Shown one piece after another: positions 59,424-64,000 of a DNA stretch of 64,000 nucleotides (its first letter is position 1; the number at the start of each line of letters is the position of its first letter). This stretch comes from Alphaproteobacteria bacterium 41-28 (lineage in GTDB: Bacteria; Pseudomonadota; Alphaproteobacteria; UBA9655), in NCBI GenBank assembly GCA_001897795.1, contig MKUL01000017.1:128789-192788 (forward strand), given 5' to 3'. The notes beneath the pieces are model-generated. The model saw nothing but the letters and a program-made list of their open reading frames with translations, had not been told where the DNA came from and did no database searches. A program made the translations under genes and the position numbers.

Positions 59424-59627
59424 TTATCCGAGAGGATATTTTTGCGATTGGGTTTTTTCTGGGATGACCACTGTCGAGATTTTGCTGCAGCCGAGGCAAT
59501 TCTGATCTTGACCCCAAACTGTGCAAGTCCAGCCATCATTCTCATTGCAGATCACATGATCTGGCTTCTCACCAACCGTCCAAAAAGCGGCGAAAATCAA
59601 AGTTAAAGTTAAGGAGAATTTCCTCAT
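59424..59627 (-). CDS. Very small secreted hypothetical protein
   Basis: I do not recognise this 67-residue protein. A signal peptide (MRKFSLTLTLIFAAFWTVG) is followed by a short chain with four cysteines (HVICNENDGWTCTVWGQDQNCLGC), which suggests disulphide bonds outside the cytoplasm. The ATG at 59627 has AAAGGTG six bases upstream; a GTG three codons earlier is in frame. It stands alone between a repeat and rseP, on the opposite strand. Confidence 0.62.
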   Translation of the reverse strand: MRKFSLTLTLIFAAFWTVGEKPDHVICNENDGWTCTVWGQDQNCLGCSKISTVVIPEKTQSQKYPLG

Positions 59628-59784
59628 AAAAGACACCTTTATCGATGTTATTTTCTCTCAGTTTTGATCTCAGTTTAAAATCAAGGGGTTAATTTTTCAT
59701 TAAGATATAATTACGTAAGGGATTGTTTTCTGAGTTTCTTGACGCTACAAATAGGGGTCAAATGAACCGGGAGCACGAATACAC

Positions 59785-60897
59785 ATGGACTTTTTAATAG
59801 GCTTAGGCTGGTATATCATACCCTTCCTGATCGTTTTATCGATTCTTGTTTTCGTCCACGAGCTTGGGCACTATCTCGTGGCGCGTTATAACGGCGTTGG
59901 GGTAGATGTATTTTCTATTGGCTTTGGGCCTGAAGTTTTTGGCTGGCATGATAAAGCGGGAACGCGGTGGAAGGTCAGCTGGTTTCCTTTAGGCGGTTAT
60001 GTCAAAATGGTTGGGGATGCGGATGCGGCTAGTACGCCGGATCATAAAGCGCTTAAAAAAATGGATACGGATACAAGGTCTCGGTCTCTTTTTTATAAAA
60101 CCGTTTGGCAACGCATTGCCGTTTCTGCGGCAGGTCCCGTGGCAAATTACCTTTTTGCAATTGTTCTCTTTGCCATCCTTTTTGCTACCATTGGTCAGCG
60201 TTATACAGTGCCCGTTATTCAAGGATTTCAGACGGGAAGTGTAGCAGAAAAAGCTGGTTTTCAGGTCGGAGATCGCATCAAAGACATTAACGGCGAGCAA
60301 ATCGATCGGTTTGAAGATATACCAGCAATTGTGCAAGCTCAGGCAGGGAATACGCTTCAGGTTGTTGTTGATCGAAACGGGCATATTCTCATACTTTCCG
60401 TTACTCCCATCCTTACTGAAATCAAAGATCATTTTGGCCATGTTCATAAAGTTGGGCTTTTAGGGATTAAGGGATCAGAAGCAGGATTTATCAAGAGAGA
60501 CTGGTGGAATTGCTGGTGGTATGCAACGGAAGAAGCCTTTTCCTTAAGCTGGCAAACCTTAAAAGCCTTAGGTCAAATTATCGTAGGGGCTAAATCGGCG
60601 GATGGATTAGGTGGGCCCCTTCGTATCGCCCAAATGTCCGGAGAAATAGCTCAATCCGGTTTTATTGCCCTTTTCTGGTTTATGGCGCTTTTGTCTGTTA
60701 ACTTGGGTCTCATTAACCTTTTTCCTGTTCCCATGTTGGACGGAGGCCATTTATTATTTTATTTTATTGAAGCAGTGCGTGGGAAACCCCTCTCTGAAAA
60801 GGCCCAGGAGTGGGGATTCCGCCTAGGTTTTGGTTTGATTATAGGTCTTATGATACTCGCGACTTGGAATGATATAATTCATATTTTCTTTAAATAA
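59785..60897 (+). CDS. rseP: Site-2 intramembrane protease RseP
   Basis: RseP cleaves membrane-embedded substrates such as anti-sigma factors and signal-peptide remnants. The zinc site is HELGHYLVAR in the first membrane helix and the distal Asp in NLFPVPMLDGGH, with one PDZ domain (FQTGSVAEKAGFQVGDRIKDINGEQIDRFEDIPAIV) in between. About four membrane helices are present and the length is normal at 370 residues. It is followed 13 bases later by bamA, a conserved order that links it to envelope stress and outer-membrane assembly. Confidence 0.96.
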   Translation: MDFLIGLGWYIIPFLIVLSILVFVHELGHYLVARYNGVGVDVFSIGFGPEVFGWHDKAGTRWKVSWFPLGGYVKMVGDADAASTPDHKALKKMDTDTRSRSLFYKTVWQRIAVSAAGPVANYLFAIVLFAILFATIGQRYTVPVIQGFQTGSVAEKAGFQVGDRIKDINGEQIDRFEDIPAIVQAQAGNTLQVVVDRNGHILILSVTPILTEIKDHFGHVHKVGLLGIKGSEAGFIKRDWWNCWWYATEEAFSLSWQTLKALGQIIVGAKSADGLGGPLRIAQMSGEIAQSGFIALFWFMALLSVNLGLINLFPVPMLDGGHLLFYFIEAVRGKPLSEKAQEWGFRLGFGLIIGLMILATWNDIIHIFFK

Positions 60898-60910
60898 CAA
60901 GGGGTTTTCG

Positions 60911-63208
60911 GTGTTTAGATGTTCTCTCTTTTTATCAGTTGTTTTGGGAGCAAGTTTGTTTGCAACGTTTGTATGGGCCCAGATAAATATTAGTTCGATC
61001 GATATAGAAGGGAATCGGCGTGTTGAGACGCCTACCATCATGAGCTACCTCGATATCAAGCCGGGCCAGGTTGTAAGTGAAGACAAAATTGAAGAAATTC
61101 TCAAAAACCTTTTTGCAACGGGGCTTTTTGCTGATGTCGTGATTGAACAACATGGAGATCGTTTACTTATCAAGGTTGTTGAGAACAAAATCATCAACCG
61201 TATAGCTTTTGAAGGTAACGAGAGACTTAAAGACGACATCTTACTCCCTGAGATAGGATTAAAGCCGCGTGAAGTTTATACCCCAGCAAAGGTTCAAGAG
61301 GCAGCCCAAAAAATTCGTGATATGTATCGTCTGAGTGGTCGATATGGAGCAAAGGTTGAGCCGAAAATTGTGGAGCGAGAGCAAAATCGAGTTGATCTTA
61401 TTTTTGAGATTAATGAGGGAAGCTTAACGCGTATTAATAAAATCATTTTCGTTGGTAATCATCGGTTTAGTTTATCTCGGCTTAAGTCTGTCATTTTAAC
61501 CAGGGAATCTCGCTGGTATCGATTTTTTAGCTCTGATGATACTTACGATCCCGATCGACTTGCTTATGACAAAGAACTTTTGCGTAGGTACTATCACCAT
61601 CACGGATATGCTGATTTTAAAGTAGATTCAGTTGTGGCGGAACTCGATCCGGATGCTCAAGAATTTTACATCACTTACACCCTTGATGAAGGCGCCAAAT
61701 ATTGCTTTGGAGAAGTTAAATTAACAATTAACTTACCAAAGTTAAAACCGGACGGTCTGAAAGAACTGATTACTTTGGAAAAAGGGGAAGACTTTGACAG
61801 CAAAGAGATCGAAAGAGTTGTTGATAAACTGAATATGGCTATTGGAGAGAGGGGATTTGCCTTTGTGGAAATCGAACCCAAACTTAAGCGGCATCCTGAA
61901 ACACTAACAATCGATGTTGATTTTGTGGTCAAAGAAGGCCGATCTGTCTACATCAATCGTATTGATATCGTTGGAAATGACCGAACAGATGATGATGTTA
62001 TTCGTCGAGAAATTCGCCTATGTGAGGGGGATCCCTATAACAGCGTATTAATTAAACGATCAGAACAGCGAATTGAAAATTTGGATTTTTTTAAAAAGGT
62101 TGAAATTAAACGAGAAGAAACAGCAGCTCCTGATAAAATCGACCTAAAAGTTGAAGTTGAGGACAAGCCCACAGGATCTTTTCAATTTTCTGCAGGGTAT
62201 TCGACAACGGATGGTCCTCTAGGAAGCGTTACAATGAACGAGCGAAATCTGATGGGGAGAGGGTACGATCTTTATTCAAGTGCTATGGTCTCTAAAAGGG
62301 CTATGGATTTTCATACAGGCGTTACAGATCCTTATTTTCTTGGAAAACCACTGGTGGGAGGGATAGATTTATTTCATTCCTCTCGTAAATATAACACAAA
62401 AAGTCAGGACCAGACGGGTTATCGCCAGATGAAGACGGGAGGAACCTTCTCCTTAGGGTATGATCTGACTGAATATTTAGGGCAATCTTTCAGCTACACA
62501 GTACGCCGAGATTTCATTGATGATATCAGAAAAAAAGCTTCTCCCTTTTTGCGTGCGCAACGAGGAACGTGGTTTGTATCTTCCGTGGGACACGGCTTAT
62601 TTTATGATAAAAGAGATAGTAGTATTGATCCCACTCAAGGTTACTTTGCGGGGCTTACAAATGAAATTGCAGGCCTTGGAGGGAATGTTCGGTTTTTCAA
62701 GAACAGCGTGAAGGCTGGCTTTTACGTTCCTTTTGATGAAGAGCACAAGTGGGTCCTGGGTACAAAAGGTGCTGGAGGGGCCATGACCGCCATCGGAAGT
62801 AAGAAAACCCGTGTTGTCGACCGTTTTGAACTAGGTGGGGACACTTTCCGAGGTTTCACAGATTCAGGTATTGGACCTCGCGATATCCATACGAAAGATG
62901 CGTTGGGCGGTCTCCTCTTTTACAAAGGGACTGTCGAGCTTGCTGTTCCCTTAGGCCTTCCGGACGAACTTGGAATTCGAGGGAGTATTTTTACTGACTT
63001 TGGAAGCGTATGGCATTCAAGTAATAAGTCTCGTCCACCAGATATAATCCGTAGCAATAACATGAGATTTCGAGCCAGTGCTGGTTTAGGAGTTACCTGG
63101 CGATCACCCTTCGGTCCCATTGGGGTGACCTTCGCAAAACCCTATGTGTATATAAAGCATGTTGATCGCAAGGAACTCTTCAGGCTCAACTTTGGAACAA
63201 CTTTTTAA
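60911..63208 (+). CDS. bamA: Outer membrane protein assembly factor BamA
   Basis: BamA is the core of the complex that inserts beta-barrel proteins into the outer membrane. It has a signal peptide (CSLFLSVVLGASLFATFVWA), five POTRA domains (for example ISSIDIEGNRRVETPTIMSYL and RINKIIFVGNHRFSLSRLKSVIL) and a C-terminal barrel with the RFELGGDTFRGFTDSGIGPRD region (VDRFELGGDTFRGF) and an ending F. The start is GTG at 60911 with AAGGGG upstream. It is 765 residues. The 3' end of this gene has a diverged partial copy at 63511, just before skp. Confidence 0.97.
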   Translation: MFRCSLFLSVVLGASLFATFVWAQINISSIDIEGNRRVETPTIMSYLDIKPGQVVSEDKIEEILKNLFATGLFADVVIEQHGDRLLIKVVENKIINRIAFEGNERLKDDILLPEIGLKPREVYTPAKVQEAAQKIRDMYRLSGRYGAKVEPKIVEREQNRVDLIFEINEGSLTRINKIIFVGNHRFSLSRLKSVILTRESRWYRFFSSDDTYDPDRLAYDKELLRRYYHHHGYADFKVDSVVAELDPDAQEFYITYTLDEGAKYCFGEVKLTINLPKLKPDGLKELITLEKGEDFDSKEIERVVDKLNMAIGERGFAFVEIEPKLKRHPETLTIDVDFVVKEGRSVYINRIDIVGNDRTDDDVIRREIRLCEGDPYNSVLIKRSEQRIENLDFFKKVEIKREETAAPDKIDLKVEVEDKPTGSFQFSAGYSTTDGPLGSVTMNERNLMGRGYDLYSSAMVSKRAMDFHTGVTDPYFLGKPLVGGIDLFHSSRKYNTKSQDQTGYRQMKTGGTFSLGYDLTEYLGQSFSYTVRRDFIDDIRKKASPFLRAQRGTWFVSSVGHGLFYDKRDSSIDPTQGYFAGLTNEIAGLGGNVRFFKNSVKAGFYVPFDEEHKWVLGTKGAGGAMTAIGSKKTRVVDRFELGGDTFRGFTDSGIGPRDIHTKDALGGLLFYKGTVELAVPLGLPDELGIRGSIFTDFGSVWHSSNKSRPPDIIRSNNMRFRASAGLGVTWRSPFGPIGVTFAKPYVYIKHVDRKELFRLNFGTTF

Positions 63209-63301
63209 AGAGACAACGTAGGGTTTTATAGGACAACTCTACTATAAGGTTAGCTTTGAAAGATCATTTGTATATGCTGCAGTGTAAGTGTTTTCATTTT
63301 T

Positions 63302-63457
63302 AGATCCTCGGCCAAGAAATTGCTAATGTTTTCCTTTGGAAAACAAAGCATTTCTTGCCAAGGATGACACGTCGTGTAATTCGCCTCTGGTGTCATCCTT
63401 GGCAAGAAAAGGTTGATTTTTCGAAGAAAAAACTTACCTTTTCTTGGCCGAGGATCT
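63302..63457. repeat. Cloverleaf repeat, type II (permuted) copy H
   Basis: AGATCCTCGGCCAAGAAATT begins it, the halves meet as AAGGATGACAC and GTGTCATCCTT across a 19-base spacer (63371-63389), and CTTGGCCGAGGATCT closes it. It has the same permuted order as copy F but without the nested hairpin. Both are followed by AAAGATAGTTCTATCACGA. It lies between bamA and skp. Confidence 0.9.
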
Positions 63458-63510
63458 AAAGATAGTTCTATCACGACATAGTCCTATCACGACCTTTTCA
63501 CACTGCGTCA

Positions 63511-63575
63511 TATATAAAACATGTTGACCATAGAAAGATATTTAGGTTTAACTTGGGAAAACTTTTTTAAGGAGA
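63511..63575 (+). pseudogene. Diverged duplicate of the bamA 3' end
   Basis: From TATATAAAACATGTTGACC to TTAGGTTTAACTTGGGAAAA this stretch matches the last codons of bamA (63149-63213: TATATAAAGCATGTTGATCG ... CTCAACTTTGGAACAACTTT) with many substitutions. Translated in the bamA frame it would read YIKHVDHRKIFRFNLGKTF. No further bamA sequence precedes it; copy H lies in between. Confidence 0.75.
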
Positions 63576-63580
63576 ACAAA

Positions 63581-64000
63581 ATGAAGAAAACTTTATTACT
63601 ATCTTTCTTGGCTTCTGCAGTAGCGATGGCTTCTGCAAAAGCTGAAACTCTACCCTCACCAATCATTGGTGTTGTGGAACAAGCGACATTGGACAACTCG
63701 GCAGCTTTTAAGTCCATTATTGACCAAATAGAAAAGAAGCGAGCTGAAGTTCAAAAAGAAATGACAACTATCGAAAATGATCTTAAAGCTCAAGATAAAC
63801 AACTTACTGAAGAGCAGAAAAAACTTTCTGAAAAAGACTTTGCGGTAAAGCGAGCAGCCTTTGAAAAGCGTGTGCATGATGCCCAGGAAAAGATCGAAAT
63901 CAGAAGAGCTCAAATGGAACTTGCTGTTGAAGAAGCTAAAAAGAAAGTGTATGAGGCGTTCTTAAAAGTTGCTGAGGAAGTGAAAAAAGAGACCGGGGCG
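63581..64000 (+). CDS. skp: Skp/OmpH periplasmic chaperone, 3' end outside window
   Basis: The frame starts at ATG 63581 with AAGGAG seven bases upstream and is still open at the window end (140 codons visible). A signal peptide (KKTLLLSFLASAVAMASAKA) precedes a short beta segment (IIGVVEQATLDNSAAF) and long charged coiled-coil helices (EKKRAEVQKEMTTIENDLKA, QKKLSEKDFAVKRAAFEKR), the Skp/OmpH layout. Skp carries unfolded outer-membrane proteins to BamA, encoded just upstream, which supports the call. The C-terminus cannot be judged. Confidence 0.92.
   Translation, partial: MKKTLLLSFLASAVAMASAKAETLPSPIIGVVEQATLDNSAAFKSIIDQIEKKRAEVQKEMTTIENDLKAQDKQLTEEQKKLSEKDFAVKRAAFEKRVHDAQEKIEIRRAQMELAVEEAKKKVYEAFLKVAEEVKKETGA

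Noticed and set aside
3770..63457. CRISPR array
   Set aside because: Repeats are dispersed, palindromic and not regularly spaced with short spacers; no cas genes are present.

Overview
The window looks like a chromosomal segment of an obligate or facultative intracellular alphaproteobacterium, most likely of the Holosporales/Caedibacter/Paracaedibacter kind. This is inferred from the alphaproteobacterial gene content (fourteen-gene nuoA-N operon followed by birA, an LdtR-type MarR regulator, infA-maf-RNase E/G-yacG, rseP-bamA-skp, a Tim44-like protein), the AT-leaning composition, the many unrelated small secreted proteins, the eukaryote-like secreted proteins (F-box, Nudix plus 2H, Nudix plus Arg/Ser-rich tail), and the very high load of palindromic repeats. 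The species cannot be named from the sequence.

Layout. 1-2053: 3' part of a copper P-type ATPase. 2260-5101: small accessory genes (secreted protein, an XRE/DUF2975 pair, an orphan PHD antitoxin). 5294-20556: complete complex I operon nuoABCDEFGHIJKLMN, then birA to 21284; several of its intercistronic gaps, and the 3' end of nuoM, are occupied by palindromic repeats. 21367-26820: accessory block with tRNA-Glu, a secreted F-box protein, an M23 endopeptidase, and a rearrangement scar joining a broken ABC transporter to a secreted-protein gene. 26941-31822 (minus): rimP-nusA-infB-rbfA with a terminator-like hairpin in its leader. 32242-35156: Tim44-like gene, IS4-family remnant, secreted Nudix-2H protein with a very basic tail. 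35174-47894: housekeeping genes nusB, ldtR, a COG3963 methyltransferase, xerC, tal, priA, ptsP, an NMO/FabK-like oxidoreductase, lysC, ubiG, interrupted by a second secreted Nudix-like protein with an Arg/Ser tail. 48007-56719: accessory block with small secreted proteins, glyA, a decayed mmpA/mmpB pair, and tandem vapBC and brnTA modules. 57109-64000: infA-maf-RNase E/G-yacG, then rseP-bamA-skp (skp is cut by the window end).

The strongest unexplained signal is a dispersed, highly structured repeat of about 145-155 bp (core). It has a long outer stem and three internal hairpins, so a single strand could fold as a cloverleaf or four-way junction. Six copies have one order of half-units and two have the circularly permuted order. 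A second family (CGTCATTCCGG ends) has the same outer-stem-plus-three-arms layout but unrelated sequence. Two further palindromic families (GATTGCTTCG and CCCCTCACCCGCC) insert into each other and into operons. The second notable theme is a set of signal-peptide proteins with eukaryote-facing features, above all the two Nudix proteins that each end in a highly basic tail.

Together the conserved genes supply NADH-driven respiration, translation initiation and ribosome maturation, outer-membrane protein assembly, chromosome dimer resolution and replication restart, and nitrogen-PTS signalling. The accessory genes between them are mostly envelope or export products, toxin-antitoxin modules and decaying mobile DNA.
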